A stretch of DNA of 64,000 nt from the NCBI GenBank assembly GCA_022264855.1, contig JABYQU010000001.1, forward strand, positions 1,240,001-1,304,000, given 5' to 3'. A program made the position numbers and the translations under genes. This document shows positions 9,743-21,411 of the stretch, piece by piece (position 1 is the stretch's first letter; every line of letters starts with the position of its first letter). The DNA comes from Lenzites betulinus. Its lineage: Eukaryota > Basidiomycota > Agaricomycetes > Polyporales > Polyporaceae. Under the pieces are notes generated by a model, which saw only the letters and a list, made by a program, of their open reading frames with translations, did not search any database and was not told the origin of the DNA.

Positions 9743-12663
9743 CTAGTCCACCCTAATAGCGCTGTATAGCCGGCGAACAGCCCAATATGTCGCCAAGAAC
9801 CCAATCGTACCTGGAAGACAGGGGTGAATCAGCACGATTCCTGCGTGCGGTTCTGCGCCGCAAGCGCGGAGCGGAGTGAAACATACCTGTAACAAGGAAA
9901 TCGAGGAGCGCGAGAAGGAGCAGATACCCGAAGTAGAGCACCGTGCTCGAGAACGAGTCAAGCGAGAGGCGCGACGCCCAGTACACGATGCCGTACCCGA
10001 GCAGCCAGAACGCGCTGCCGCCGCCAGTGAGGAACGCGCGCCAGTGCCAGCGGTAGTCCTCACGGCAGAGGGTAAAGTACGTGAAAAGGATGGTGACCGT
10101 CGCAGTCGTCAGTGCGACGAGCGCGGCGGTGAGCGCGAGGAAGCCGAACGCGTAGTACGCACGCGAGGCGAACAGGCTCGAAAGCACGAAGTAGAGCTCG
10201 ACGAACGCCGCGCCTGTACGGATGTAATGACTCAGTTTCCCGGCATACGCTCACATCCATGGGAAAGAGAATACGTACCGAAAGGCAGGATCCCCGCAAG
10301 GATGGTGGTGGCCTGTAGTTTCGAGGTGAGCTTAGCGAGTCAGCCATTTCGGCAACCACATACCCATGGACGCAAATAGGTCGGCTGTGGAGGTATCTGG
10401 CGTGGAATCTGGTTCACCCTGACAGGATTGGGAATTGCCTGTGCATTTGGGTCAGTATAAGACATCGAGTCATGCCGTGTGGGCTTACCCCGTGTTTGGA
10501 GCCGAAGTACGACCCCACCGCAGATAATGGGGCGGAGATGCCGAACCACAGGACGATGATCAGCAGCAGGGTACCTGCGGAAGATCACGGTGAGTATCGG
10601 GAGGAGTGCAGGGGTACGCAATACGCCGGCCAAAATTCGGACGGTGTGGGAGCATGCAGACGCACCGAAGGGCACGGCACCCGAAGAGCCCGCGGCGACC
10701 AGGAATAGGTCTAGTAGGAACACGATTGCGAATACGACGCTGGGACGCGAAGGGGCCGACGTCAGCTTCTTGCACATAATTGTTAACCGGAACATAAATG
10801 GCTAACGTGGGCATGAGGGTGGCGGTGAGGAACGAGTTCCGTTGTTTGTTCGGACCGCCCAGAGACGCATACACCCGGCCAGAGATATATCCGCCGACGC
10901 TGGTGAAGAGCTGTACTTAGTACCTGTGAAAAGAGCCGACTGCGGACAAAGCAAACTCACCCGCCGAAGAAGGTCCAACAGATCATCATGACCGTAGCAA
11001 GTGAACCGCGGTTAGAGGGCGACAAAAACCCGAGAAGCGCGAAAACTACGAGCTCGTAAGTCGAAGTGCACTGCCATGAAGAATACTGTGCAGAAAACCG
11101 ACCTAATGTCACTGCGACCATTGCACACAGCTGTGCACCATTTCCAATCAACAGCGACAGTATCATCGGGTTTTGTGGTGAGCGGAAGACCTCGCCATGG
11201 ATGAGTTTCCAGCCCCAGTCCTCTTGGACGTCTTCCTGCGCACATAATCAGCATTGGATTTTGGTATAGCAGGAGTCGGCATACACTTAGATCTATCGCG
11301 TTGTACCGGGAGATCTGTTGGAACTTTAGCACACTGCGAGGTATATCGATGGCGACTGGGCTTACGTCACGGGAGACAGTCCGCAGTAGTATCATAGACA
11401 CCATAACGCATAGGAACACCACCACGATGACAGCGTTTATGAGGCTGAACCAGTGAATACGCTGCCATGTGAACCGAGTTAGTAAGAGTATCATCACTTT
11501 GACTCGAACACTGACAGGATCGAAGATGTGTAGGTAGTTATCCCATCGGGTTGCCCAGGGGGTGTCTGACTCCTACATGGACGTGTTAGTTGTGAGTAAG
11601 CAGCTCTACCAATTGATATGCATACATTCCACATGATACGGTATGTGTACCGCACACGATTGTCAGACGTCTCGCTTAGGATTAATGGCGGGCCCAAGGA
11701 GGCGCAATCCGTGTCTCCATCGGAAGGCGTATCCTGCGAGCCGCCGCGGCTAAAAGTTTGTGAGAGAAAGTCAGACGCATAGCACAGGTTCATACCACAA
11801 GGACGTCACCTAGTGGGCCACACAAGAACTCCGACGATACGATACACGTCGGGGCTCGGAGAATGGTACCTGTGCATTGGGCGGCATTGAGGAATGTAAC
11901 ATAGTGACAATTGGATGGGATACACTGACCTAAGTACGATGTCGTAATGGTTGTGCAGTGCAGGCATATCCTCGAACTGCCCTTCGTCGTTGCCAAGATT
12001 GAAGCCCATGTCAAAGAACAGCTCTCCCGTTCGCTTATCCTCTTTCATTTCTGCCGCCGGAAGGCCGTCCACAAGCCAGTTGATAGCGTAGTCTTCCCGT
12101 ATACGATCATTGACGAACTTCGCATCCTCTGCTGTGACACTTTCCACGCACAGCGTCCGGCATGTCCCATTGTCCCGGAGCATTTGGATCTATAGATAAC
12201 TTGAATAAGCGCATGCATATTCTGTCGAGACGCACGCATACATCGTAGGGCGAGTTGAATATACGATCTCCGAACAGAATAGATCCAAGCGACTCAGGTT
12301 GCTTCTTCGGGCCACCCTCGGGTTGACAGAAGTGAAAGGCAGGATTGTAATAATCATCTACGGCATGCCGTAAGATCCCACGGTACTCTTCTGTGTCAAC
12401 TCGACTCACAGTTTATGAGAGATTTCTAGGTATCGGAAGGAAGCATGAGTTGGCTCAGTAGGTTATGGGTATGCTCTCGAACGCACGAGCTTGGCATTAT
12501 CGTTTCCCGCAATCATGGGTGTCAAGGCATTGACAAACAAGTCCACAGGCTCTCCAGCATGGTAGTTACGGGGAGCGGCACCGGGGAGGTAGAAGGCTTG
12601 TGCCGTGACAGAGAGCAACGCGAGCGCGAGAAAGCACAGGCCTGCGCGCGGCAGGGTAGCCAT
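9743..12663 (-). CDS. EMP70: Transmembrane 9 superfamily protein (EMP70/nonaspanin)
   Basis: Endosome/Golgi multispanning protein of the EMP70-TM9SF2/4 family, involved in endosomal sorting, adhesion and metal homeostasis in fungi. Eighteen exons give 1911 nt, 636 aa (yeast Emp70 is 667): 12487-12663, 12410-12425, 12242-12357, 11930-12189, 11810-11869, 11626-11749, 11516-11572, 11366-11461, 11285-11314, 11103-11235, 10961-11045, 10807-10899, 10666-10739, 10489-10574, 10364-10438, 10279-10312, 9887-10213, 9810 to 9743. A signal peptide (MATLPRAGLCFLALALL) precedes FYLPGAAPRNYHAGEPV. Lumenal signatures are DYYNPAFHFCQPE, ESLGSILFGDRI and INWLVDGLPAAEM; the membrane part has IHWFSLINAVIVVV, GNGAQLCAMVAVT and nine predicted helices. 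Exon 2 is a 16-nt microexon. The C-terminus YSAIRVD lacks the usual KxD/E ER-Golgi signal in its canonical form but ends in a similar charged tail. Confidence 0.95.
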
Positions 12664-13420
12664 GGCTAATGAGACCAGTCCAAGGGAGTGACAACAGTGA
12701 CAAGCAGTCCAAGAGCGATGCAGAGAGGTGGTGGAGCGGTGTCAAAGAGGGGACGGGGGCGCAGCAAACGTACTGCTGTCAGTCACGCACGGTGGGCAAG
12801 AGCGTCCGGTTCGACGTCAAGTGCGTCGCGGAGTAGGCGCCCAAAAGCGTGACACTCAGTCGCGTCAGTCACGGGTGACGAGCCCGCACAGCGTGCGCGT
12901 GTAGCGCCCGTCAGACGCGTCCTTGTCGCTGACGCCCGTCTCCCCGCGCTCGTCCCGGCGCCGTTGTAGATTTTGGCGCACAGCGGTACGAGCGGCCACG
13001 GCAGAAAGACAGCGGATGTAGTCTGCTTTATCCAGCCTGCTGTGATGTTGCCTTATTTGTTTCACTCCGCTGATACACTAAGCACGAATCTTGCAGTCGA
13101 GATTGACTTCCGCCACCTCAGCCGGCGACCAGTGGACCGCCTGCTGCTCAGCCATATCCATCTAGCAACCATAACAGGCCGCGTTCAGCCATTTCGTCAG
13201 CCCGTGACGGCCGGTTGAGAGAGAAGGGGTCGTGTAGTCCTTCCTGGTATGTTCTCCCACCAGGCGCATGGCCCTCAGCCGGGACAGGCTCCTCCGTCCT
13301 TCATCGGCAGGTCTCAGCTTCCACAAGGTCGGCGCCCGAATATCGTCCGCCCTTATATTTCAACCCAACAATCTGTGGCAGCTCACCCCGCCCCCTCCCC
13401 CTCCCCCCTGCATACCCACC
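12664..13420. other. Divergent promoter region between TM9 and F-box genes
   Basis: 757 bases between two opposed start codons. No protein-like frame. A TTATATTT stretch near 13350 and a C-rich tract directly before the F-box ATG look like plus-strand promoter and leader sequence. Confidence 0.5.
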
Positions 13421-14503
13421 ATGGATGGCTTCATGGAACGGCTGCCCGAAGAGCTTGTCGCGTATGTCTTTGACTGCCTACACGCCGATCGCGCGCTTTC
13501 CAGTGCCATGCTCGTTAATCGACAGTGGTATCTCCATGGCGCGCGAAACCTACATGCCAGACTCGTATTGAACCTAGGGTACGATATGTATATCGACTCA
13601 GACGACATCGTCCTGTCTTTCCTGCAACGCCTCATCTCGCCGACACTTTCCACCGCTCATCTGGTCCGCCATCTCGGTATCTTTGGCATGGCGCGTATGG
13701 AGGTACGCGACCTCATCCTCGCCATCTTACGCCATGCCACCGGCTTGCGGTCACTCGACCTCCACTCGTTCCGCCCCATGGGCTATGAGGATGACTCGTT
13801 TTTCGACGACCTGCGCGCAGGAGATTTCCTCCCCAGTCTGGTGGCGCTCAACATCCGATCCGCGCCATTACCATTGCTTGGATCTCTCACCCACACACGC
13901 CGGCTTCACGCGTTGCGCGTGCACGATCCGATAGACCCTGCGGCCCTCCGCCACATCACAAGCTCCGATAGCCTTTTGGCGGATGGAATCCAGTGTCTCG
14001 AGCTCGCGATATCAGCTGAGAACCCCGCCGCCGCCGTGGAGAATGTGGCGTATCTCGCATCGGTGCTGGAAACTTCCCCATTACGTGCCCTCGTACTCCA
14101 ATTCGTTCTTGGTAGTCCAAAACTCATGTCGTGGTCTGGCTTCGAGGTTTGTCTAGTATGACATTTCGTGGAAGCCATTGAGCTCACGATAATTTAGGAC
14201 GCTATCGGGCGGATGGGCCCCTACCTACGCGCCTTACCGGACTTGAACACTCTCGGCCTAGTCATTCGCCCAGACCCCCTTATGTCTGTCTCGGGCTCCA
14301 TAGAGCATGGGTCCGGCGAGGAGCAGCGCGAGCTGATGACTCGAAGATTAGCGGAGCGGCTCATTGCGGACCATGGTCTTTCGCGATTATCGCGTATCGA
14401 CCTGCGGTGGCATGGGTGGAGGGTGTGGAACGGACAGTTGATTGCAGTAAATCCCCCCGAATTCCTGAGGACGCCGCAGAGCTGGCTATACACGCAGCTT
14501 TGA
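13421..14503 (+). CDS. F-box-like protein, 343 aa
   Basis: Probable substrate adaptor of an SCF ubiquitin ligase, from the large, fast-evolving basidiomycete F-box family. Two exons, 13421-14146 and 14198-14503 (1032 nt). Residues 1-40 (ERLPEELVAYVFDCLHADR...VNRQWY) match the F-box pattern of LPxEL, hydrophobic helix, and a terminal W; the rest is leucine-rich with LRR-like spacing (LGIFGMARMEVRDLI, LRSLDLHSF, LVALNIRSAPLPLL). The ATG at 13421 is preferred over an in-frame upstream codon because it begins right at the F-box and has a good context (CCACCATGG). Substrate unknown. Confidence 0.8.
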
Positions 14504-15606
14504 GGCGGCCTTTCGTGACGACAGCTTGCCTACGCTCTGGCATTGAAGCTCTCGAGTCATTCTGCCGGGATGACAGAAGATCATATCGATATCCATACTA
14601 GGGTGCTGGGGCCCTGGAACACCTCCCTGCTTGCGTACGCCAAGTGATGGTAAGCTCGGTGTTAAACCACATTTCAAATTTTCTTCAGGCTCACACGATG
14701 TCTCACAGGACCACAGGGCATCATCCTCTTCGAACCTTCTTGTAGGGAGATTGAAGGGCGAGATGCGCATCATATGACCCCATCTTCCCTGACTGAGAGT
14801 TCGACACACTGCGCACGGTTGTATTCGTACGGCATTCGTAGCCTTGCTCATCCATATAAAGCTTTCATAACTTCCAGGCCCGGTTGATCGGCGGATTAAC
14901 TCTCCCTATGAACAGCAATTTGCTTCCTTGCACCCTGGGACTTTAGTACATGACCGTGTCGCCGATTAATGACGTCTGCAGCGCTTCCATATATGTATCC
15001 GTGTACACATTGATGTTAATGAGAGAGAAATATGAAGTAGACGCTGTCTTCCGGCGACTTACTGCTCTCTGCCGGAGATCCCAACAACATGCACATCCTC
15101 CGGGGAGCCCCGGGACGTCCCGGGCGCGTCGAATTATGGGGTGGGTGGCGGTGTTGAGCGGCGGAAAAAGCCGATGCCGCACAAGACTTGATCTTGACTG
15201 GATGTGCGCTACGCGCCCCTGCCTCCGTCTTTTTGTCCTGCCTTTCTCTCCGAGTTCCCCTCCCCGCTTCTTCTCGACCCTCGTCCTCCCGGGACATCGC
15301 CCATCTCGACGCTGTACGTCGTTGCGAAGAAACGCGATGCAATAGCTGACATTTTGCTAGAACAAGCGCAGTCAACATTTAGCGAAGTCACCGCTGGCCT
15401 TTGTTCCGTGACCTTCGCAGCAGACGCACACTTTGGCAACAACACCATCATCAACATTGCCTTCTAGCTTAACCTGTATCAAGAACGCAGGGTCTCCATT
15501 CCATCTTGCACACTCCTCGCCTGGGAATTCGCCGAATCGCCCTATTTCCGGTCACACATATTTGGAGTCGAGCATATAGGCACCCTTTGTTTGACATCGG
15601 GCTGGC
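14504..15606. other. Intergenic, no gene seen
   Basis: 1.1 kb holding the 3' region of the F-box gene and the leader of the large plus-strand gene. Several short frames on both strands show no conserved motif. A pyrimidine-rich stretch lies at about 15205-15300. Confidence 0.5.
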
Positions 15607-18600
15607 ATGACCGAAGCGTCCTCGACCACTAGCCCACTTGCCACCTTCCAGTTCTCTACTATCGGAAAGACACCTGCCTTGCTGAACCGCCTCTCGGACG
15701 CGCAAAATCCGAACGCGAACAACTCGAGGTCCCCCTCCCCTGTGTCAGTTTCGAAGGCGCCCGCATCAAGCATCCCCTCAATATCCTCCCGCAAGTCCCT
15801 TCTCGAAGCACTCGGAGGGTTTGATTCGCAACCTGCTGCGACCCCGACAGCGAGTTTCACGCAGCAGTACCGCGACACGTCGCACACGCTGGCGTTCGCT
15901 TCTAGTGGCACGTCCACTCGCCAAGCGCCCAACGGCGAAGTCAAGGCCTCTTCCGTATCGAACGGAAAACAACATCAATCTCCCAGCATGAATGGAACAC
16001 CTTCCACATCACAGTCTCCGGCAGGAGAGCGCTCTTACTCGCCCGCAACAAACTCCGGCTCCGTGCCGTCCCGGCCCGCTCTCCTCCCCCTGTCAAACAG
16101 TGCAAACACGGGCTTCCCTACCCTCAGCGCGCTCTCTCCAAACGTGGCCGATCAGTCACCGCCAGAAGACGACGCGCTAGACGGTTTTCGTCGCGCGCTA
16201 GAGCGTTTGCGGGCCGAAGATGCCCAATACTTGAGCAAGGCCGAGGAGACGCGTTTCGCGATGGCACGACAGCAGGATCAGGCGGCTCGATGGCACGCAC
16301 GCGCGGACGCTCTTTTCGAGCAGCTCTCTACGCTGTATGCACAGTGCGAGAGAAAGATCGCGTCCGCCAACCAGGTCATCGCCGAGTTCGAGCGACTCCA
16401 GGGCCTTGTGCAACACCACGAGGCAGATGCGCGCGAGAAAGATCGCGCACTTGCTGCTCTCCAGGCCAAGAACGCGGAGCTTTCTCGCGGCTCGCAGGAT
16501 GAACAAAGTCGCGTGGCCGAGAGACAACGCCTTGTGGACGCACATACGGCAGAGCTCCGCCAAGTCGCCGAGCGAGCAGTCGCCGAGAAGGTGGACCTTG
16601 AGAACAGAGTCCAGGCCTCCACTGTACGTATGGATGCCCTCGAACGACAGCTCGCTTCGTCCGGCGAACGCGAGCGCGCGCTCGAGGCGAGTCTCGTGGA
16701 CCACCAGCGAATCGCCACACAGGAGAAAAAGGAACTCATTGCCCAAGTAGAGGAGCAGAAGCGTCTTGCGGAGCTGGAAAAGCAGATGCGTCTAGCGGGG
16801 CTGGAGGCGGACAAGTTGAGGAGGGATGGTCAGGCTAGGGCCGACCGCGAAGAGAAGTTGCGGACCAGGATAGCTCAGGATCGCGTCACGCAGAGCAGTG
16901 GTTCCCCCACCACCGAGCCTCCGTCCACGAATACGACTGCACCTCCCAGGACTAGTCCACCTTCCCAACCAACTGTCGCGCCCGCCGTCGGCCAGAAGTC
17001 TGCTGCACATGTTCTTACTTCATCTGCGCCGACTAAAATCACGTCATCTTCGCCGCCCACCTCGACTCAATCCCATGCGGCGACCAATCAGTCTGGCGCA
17101 TCGAGACACCGCCCTCAGTCTCCCACTCAAGGAACCAAATCGCTCGTGATTCCCCCCGCCGACCGGCAACCCGCGCTTGGCCTATCGGCCTCGATCAAAC
17201 ATGAGCATGCAACTCCCCATCTGAAGACGGCTGGGCAAGCGTCAGCGGCTGCTTCTCAGCGGGTTATCGCTCCCGAGACGCCGACTACCAAAGTCAAGCC
17301 AGAGCCTCGTACAATCGGACGTCAGCCAGCATCTGCAGCGTCTCACACATCGCCGCCCCTCGGTGCACTTCCCGTCGACGGTTTTGTCAAGCCAGAGGTT
17401 GTTACTCCTCTCATCGATCGTACATCCAGACCCTCTGGGTCTAGTAATGTGTCGACTCACGGCCAACCGAGAAGGGAGCAGTCGTTGGATTATGAGCCCA
17501 TACCAACAACTCAGAATGTCGCAATGTCGCACGCGGCGTCGATTCACAGGCCGTCAGCGTCGACCGGTGCACCCACAGCCCAGTCAGGTTCTACCGCTAA
17601 GTCATCGGGATCCTTCCCGCAAATGTTAGCCACTGCTCTGCTACCTCCCCCGAGTGCTCGGCCAGACACCACTCACGTCGCTCGGACTTCCTACCCCACT
17701 GTTACACTCGGGGGCCCGTCGATGAGGATACCAAGCCCCCCATCTCCGCCCACCCTCCCGGACTTGGCGTATCCCTCCCGGGATGAGACCCCTGCACTGA
17801 TAATATCTACGCTCGCCGACTACGATGACCCCATGGGTCTCGGCATCATTCACCCCGACGACACCGGCATTGCCCCTCAAGTGGGCCGAGTGTCTCCCGA
17901 ACCATCTCCTCCTACCCGCCAAAACATCCACACGCGGCCAGAAGCAGCAGGAAGGAATACTCGGGCTCCAGAACTCCCCTTACCAATACAAAGCCTCGCC
18001 ACAAACCCGGAGGAAGTCGACCACTGGTCCCCTCCCCCCAACCGACCCGTCCCTCACAGGGAGCGCTATTCACCCCCGGTGAGGCACAAACGGACACGCG
18101 AAGAGGAAGAAGTGTTGGAAAATAGGACCCGTCGTGCACGACTCGCCGGCCCCAGCGGCAACCGTGCCCGTACCCCACCCCGCAACCCAGCCCCCGTTCC
18201 CGCTCCCCGTCGGGCGTCAGGTCAACAAGACCGCTCCCGCTTGCCCCCTCGGAGCCGCAGCCGCAGCCGCAGCGCGAGCCCCGACCGTGCCCGCGAGGAC
18301 GACCGATCCTACCGCCCGCGCCCCCGCTCGCGCAGCCGCTCCCCGCCATACACGACGTACTACCAATCGTACACGCGAGGCCTGCCCACAAATGGGTATG
18401 CGCCTCCGCCTCCGCCTGCCGCTGCTCACCCGGAATCTGAAGTACGTTTCCCCCAGGTGGCACCCGCGTCCCCAGCCGCGGACCCGGACGGCGGACACGT
18501 ACCGGCCGCTGGAGGCCCCGCGCGCCGCGCCAAGCAACGCATGGCGCCCCCCGCCGTCGCCCCCGTCCCCGCCGAATCCGCCGCGCCGACGGCCGCTCGA

Positions 18601-18996
18601 AGACAGGTTCTCGGACGCGCCTCGCCTGTGGAGGTACCGGTGAAGGTCTCGCTGCTGAACCGCATACACTTCACCCCGGTCGAGGACGACGAGAGCTCGA
18701 CGTCGACGGCGGCGACCCCGGTGAAGCAGAGGAAAGTCGTCGCGAAGAGCCCTCGCGGTGGCGGTGCGGCTAGTGGCAGCACTCCGACTCGGGGCGGTCG
18801 GGGCGGTAGGGGCGGGAATCCTTCTGCGCGCGGACGTGGTGCGTTGGCACGCGGCGGCGGTCATTTCGAGACTACTCGGGACGGTGGTGTCTCCTCCACG
18901 CGTGGCAGCGGTGAACATGTTGCCCGACGTGGTCGCGGTAAAGGCCATCTTTCTTTGGTGGACCGTATGGGCCTCGGGCCGGAGGATATGGTCTGA
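15607..18996 (+). CDS. Large coiled-coil, RS- and RGG-rich protein, 1129 aa, function unknown
   Basis: A single uninterrupted exon, remarkable in an intron-dense neighbourhood. I do not recognise a named family. Residues 1-190 are Ser/Pro/Thr-rich; about 195-420 is a charged heptad-type coiled coil (GFRRALERLRAEDAQYLSK onward, rich in AEL/ERE); 420-800 is low-complexity Ser/Pro/Thr; about 820-920 is Arg-rich with SR/RS dipeptides (RSRSRSRSASPDR); about 1050-1115 has RGG boxes (GGRGGRGGNPSARGRG). Such a make-up is typical of nuclear RNA-associated or condensate-forming proteins, which is an inference only. A short motif recurs: ALLNRL at residues 24-29, SLLNRI near 1015-1020, and SLVDRM at 1116-1121 close to the C-terminus. 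The ATG at 15607 is the first in frame. Confidence 0.85.
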   Translation: MTEASSTTSPLATFQFSTIGKTPALLNRLSDAQNPNANNSRSPSPVSVSKAPASSIPSISSRKSLLEALGGFDSQPAATPTASFTQQYRDTSHTLAFASSGTSTRQAPNGEVKASSVSNGKQHQSPSMNGTPSTSQSPAGERSYSPATNSGSVPSRPALLPLSNSANTGFPTLSALSPNVADQSPPEDDALDGFRRALERLRAEDAQYLSKAEETRFAMARQQDQAARWHARADALFEQLSTLYAQCERKIASANQVIAEFERLQGLVQHHEADAREKDRALAALQAKNAELSRGSQDEQSRVAERQRLVDAHTAELRQVAERAVAEKVDLENRVQASTVRMDALERQLASSGERERALEASLVDHQRIATQEKKELIAQVEEQKRLAELEKQMRLAGLEADKLRRDGQARADREEKLRTRIAQDRVTQSSGSPTTEPPSTNTTAPPRTSPPSQPTVAPAVGQKSAAHVLTSSAPTKITSSSPPTSTQSHAATNQSGASRHRPQSPTQGTKSLVIPPADRQPALGLSASIKHEHATPHLKTAGQASAAASQRVIAPETPTTKVKPEPRTIGRQPASAASHTSPPLGALPVDGFVKPEVVTPLIDRTSRPSGSSNVSTHGQPRREQSLDYEPIPTTQNVAMSHAASIHRPSASTGAPTAQSGSTAKSSGSFPQMLATALLPPPSARPDTTHVARTSYPTVTLGGPSMRIPSPPSPPTLPDLAYPSRDETPALIISTLADYDDPMGLGIIHPDDTGIAPQVGRVSPEPSPPTRQNIHTRPEAAGRNTRAPELPLPIQSLATNPEEVDHWSPPPNRPVPHRERYSPPVRHKRTREEEEVLENRTRRARLAGPSGNRARTPPRNPAPVPAPRRASGQQDRSRLPPRSRSRSRSASPDRAREDDRSYRPRPRSRSRSPPYTTYYQSYTRGLPTNGYAPPPPPAAAHPESEVRFPQVAPASPAADPDGGHVPAAGGPARRAKQRMAPPAVAPVPAESAAPTAARRQVLGRASPVEVPVKVSLLNRIHFTPVEDDESSTSTAATPVKQRKVVAKSPRGGGAASGSTPTRGGRGGRGGNPSARGRGALARGGGHFETTRDGGVSSTRGSGEHVARRGRGKGHLSLVDRMGLGPEDMV

Positions 18997-19364
18997 TTTC
19001 GACACCACCGAATTCTCTCTGTTCAACTGTTGTCTCTGTTGTCTCTTCTGGTGTTTCTTATCTGGGCTGGTCTCCTCTTTGTCACGCATGCATCCTTCCC
19101 TGTGCATATTGTAGCAACAGTCATGTTTCGTACGGTCTAGGTTAGAGTTTCGGTCGTTCGTTCCACGCCAATATCTCGTTTAGCATTGCAACACAAACCC
19201 ATGTACAGAGCCCGGTCATGTTCCTCCTGTAAATTGTACAAGAGCAGGTATCCATTGTGGCATCCGCGAGAAAGAGATTTAGGAAACTTGAACGAAGCAG
19301 GGGCCGGTAGGACAACATTGCAGGAGATACTGATACACAAATGGATGTTCGTACACTGACCCGT
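18997..19364. other. Convergent 3' intergenic region
   Basis: 368 bases between the stop codons of two converging genes; it must hold both 3' UTRs. T-rich just after the plus-strand stop. No gene seen. Confidence 0.5.
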
Positions 19365-20692
19365 TTAACTGGCACCACAGATGGTCAGCTCCCTCATCTC
19401 TTGAAGGACGCTCTCGACCTACGCGAAGCATGAGCTTCAACTTTACGGCTGCAAGGGTGATGACATACCTGTGCATCTAGCTGCCCACCGGCGTAGTCGT
19501 CTCGCACGCTATCGTCAAAGTATCTGTACAAAACGCGTTCAGAATCCTACGCGTTACGGTAAGGAGCGTTCAACGAACCGTTGTACACCACCAAGCTTCT
19601 CGTAGCCTTCCTCCGCAAACTTGCACTGCATTCGAATCATAGCCTCGAAGCTGGGGTCGAAATAGGGGATGCGCAGGTCGAGCAGCTGTGGTAGCTCCGA
19701 GATCAGCTGCTCATTGAGCAGGTCAAAGACTTCCTTGGCCTCGTCGTGCTCTGCTTGCGCCTGTAACGTTCGAATGCAGTCTCAGCCACAGTGGCCACCA
19801 ACTCACTGATAAGAGGGACTCGACTCACCCGCGGGAGCTTCGTCGGATCATCGCTCGGCTTCGCGATGAGTTTGTTCAGCCTGCTGCGCGCTGCGTCGTA
19901 GTCTAGGAGCTGTCCGCGCGTAAGCAGCACGTCGCGCGCGAGGACGGACGCAGCGCCGCACCTTGTGGTTGCGCTTGTTTATCTGCTCGTTCACCACCGG
20001 GAATATCGCGTTCATCTTCCCGAGGGGCTCCATGACCGTCGTGCGGTAGGGCGCTTCCTGGGCAAGTGCGAGGGGAAAGGCGCGGCAGGGACGGACGTTA
20101 GGCGGTGTACAGGGGAGGTCGGGTTTTGTCGTATGAACGCACCAGTTCTCGTCCAATACCGGTGTCGAGGTCGTCTACGGACCGCTTGTACGCGTGCGCG
20201 GCCATGGCACTTTCAGATGCTTTGTCGGCCGCACTGTAGAAGACGTCGATGGTGTCCGCTAGGCGACCTTGTGTTGCGGTCATCGCTAGCCGAGCGTAAG
20301 AACGACGTAGCGGGCAATACAGGTCCACAAGGCGCACCTTTCATGGCGTCGGAGTACCCCTTGGCCGCCTTCTGCAAAGTCTGGCATTCCTTCTCGAATC
20401 TGCAGAAGCTGCTTAGCGCACCTGCACAGCGAACACGAGCGGGGCACGCACGTCTTGTACTTGAGCTCCTCATCCGCAAACTCTCTATCGACCGTACGCT
20501 CTATCTGGCCCGTCTTCTGGAGCAGCTGTTACGGCGGCGGTTCAGGATTGTACACGGGTGCAGACGGGACCGGGAGACAATGCGTACTGAAGTTCCCGCT
20601 CGGGAGATACCCTTCTTGAAACTAGTGCAGGCATTGGTAAGATGGGGAGGGGTGCATCAGGACAGCAGACTGACTGACCCTGTCCAACTCAT
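19365..20692 (-). CDS. RVS161: BAR-domain protein RVS161 / Hob3 (amphiphysin family)
   Basis: Membrane-bending N-BAR protein that acts at endocytic sites and on cortical actin, normally as a heterodimer with Rvs167. Ten exons: 20679-20692, 20588-20621, 20452-20525, 20338-20399, 20143-20285, 19962-20057, 19829-19909, 19579-19760, 19469-19523, 19365-19418. They sum to 795 nt, 264 aa; yeast Rvs161 is 265 aa. The start MSWTGFKKGISRAGTS matches the amphipathic helix 0. Family blocks follow: TGQIERTVDREF, AKGYSDAM, PYRTTVMEPLGKMNAIFP, NKRNHKLLDYDAARS, AKPSDDPTKLPR, IPYFDPSFEAMIRMQ and a C-terminal EMRELTICGAS. The first coding exon is only 14 nt. There is no SH3 domain, as expected for Rvs161 and unlike Rvs167. 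Confidence 0.96.
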
Positions 20693-21411
20693 TGTGGCGT
20701 GCGGGAGTGCGGAGGGGTGGGATGAGGCAAGCGGGAGATGGGAACAGTAGTGCGCGCGGGCGGTCCACCGAGATCAGTACCTGTTATGGGCGCTTACAAT
20801 TCGCACTAGCACTCTATATCCGATATGGAAGGTGCGCTCGTTCGACGCTATAGATAGGCGCCCACTCCGCCACCGAGCTCACTTCCAAACCTCTCGCTGC
20901 CAGTGTCATTGCTATTAGTAGGGCCGCAAATATATTCACGTACCTTTGACGGAGAGGAGATAGATCAGAGCGTTTATCCTCATCGTTTTTCAGGTCGTGG
21001 CGGAATACTGATCGAGCGGTGTTAGCACGAAGAGAGTATTTTCCATCTTTGAAAAATCTAGTGTCGAAACAGTCGATGCCATGATGATCTCTCGAGGAGT
21101 TCTAACCAATTGGGTATAAAGTGTACCACCGTAACATTGACAAGTCTGCTTTCCCAGATGCCAAGACAGCCGGTGTGTCTTTCGTGTTGTGTCTGACGCG
21201 CTAGAATCGCCCACGGTGACGCAGGGTGACGCATGTCTGCAACATCCGAGCGCAGGTCAGAATTCTGATTTGCCGCACCTCTGCCAGCAGACATACCTCC
21301 GATCGGGGAAGTCCCGAGACGGTACTCCGGTGATCTGAACACCCGGTCGCGTCCAAACATATCGACTGTATTCCGTGACGAAGTGAAACCATAGAAATAC
21401 AAACACAGCCT
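20693..21411. other. Intergenic, no gene seen
   Basis: 719 bases: upstream region of RVS161 and 3' region of the hemerythrin-like gene, both on the minus strand. Relatively AT-rich from about 20930 to 21130. Short frames only. Confidence 0.5.
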
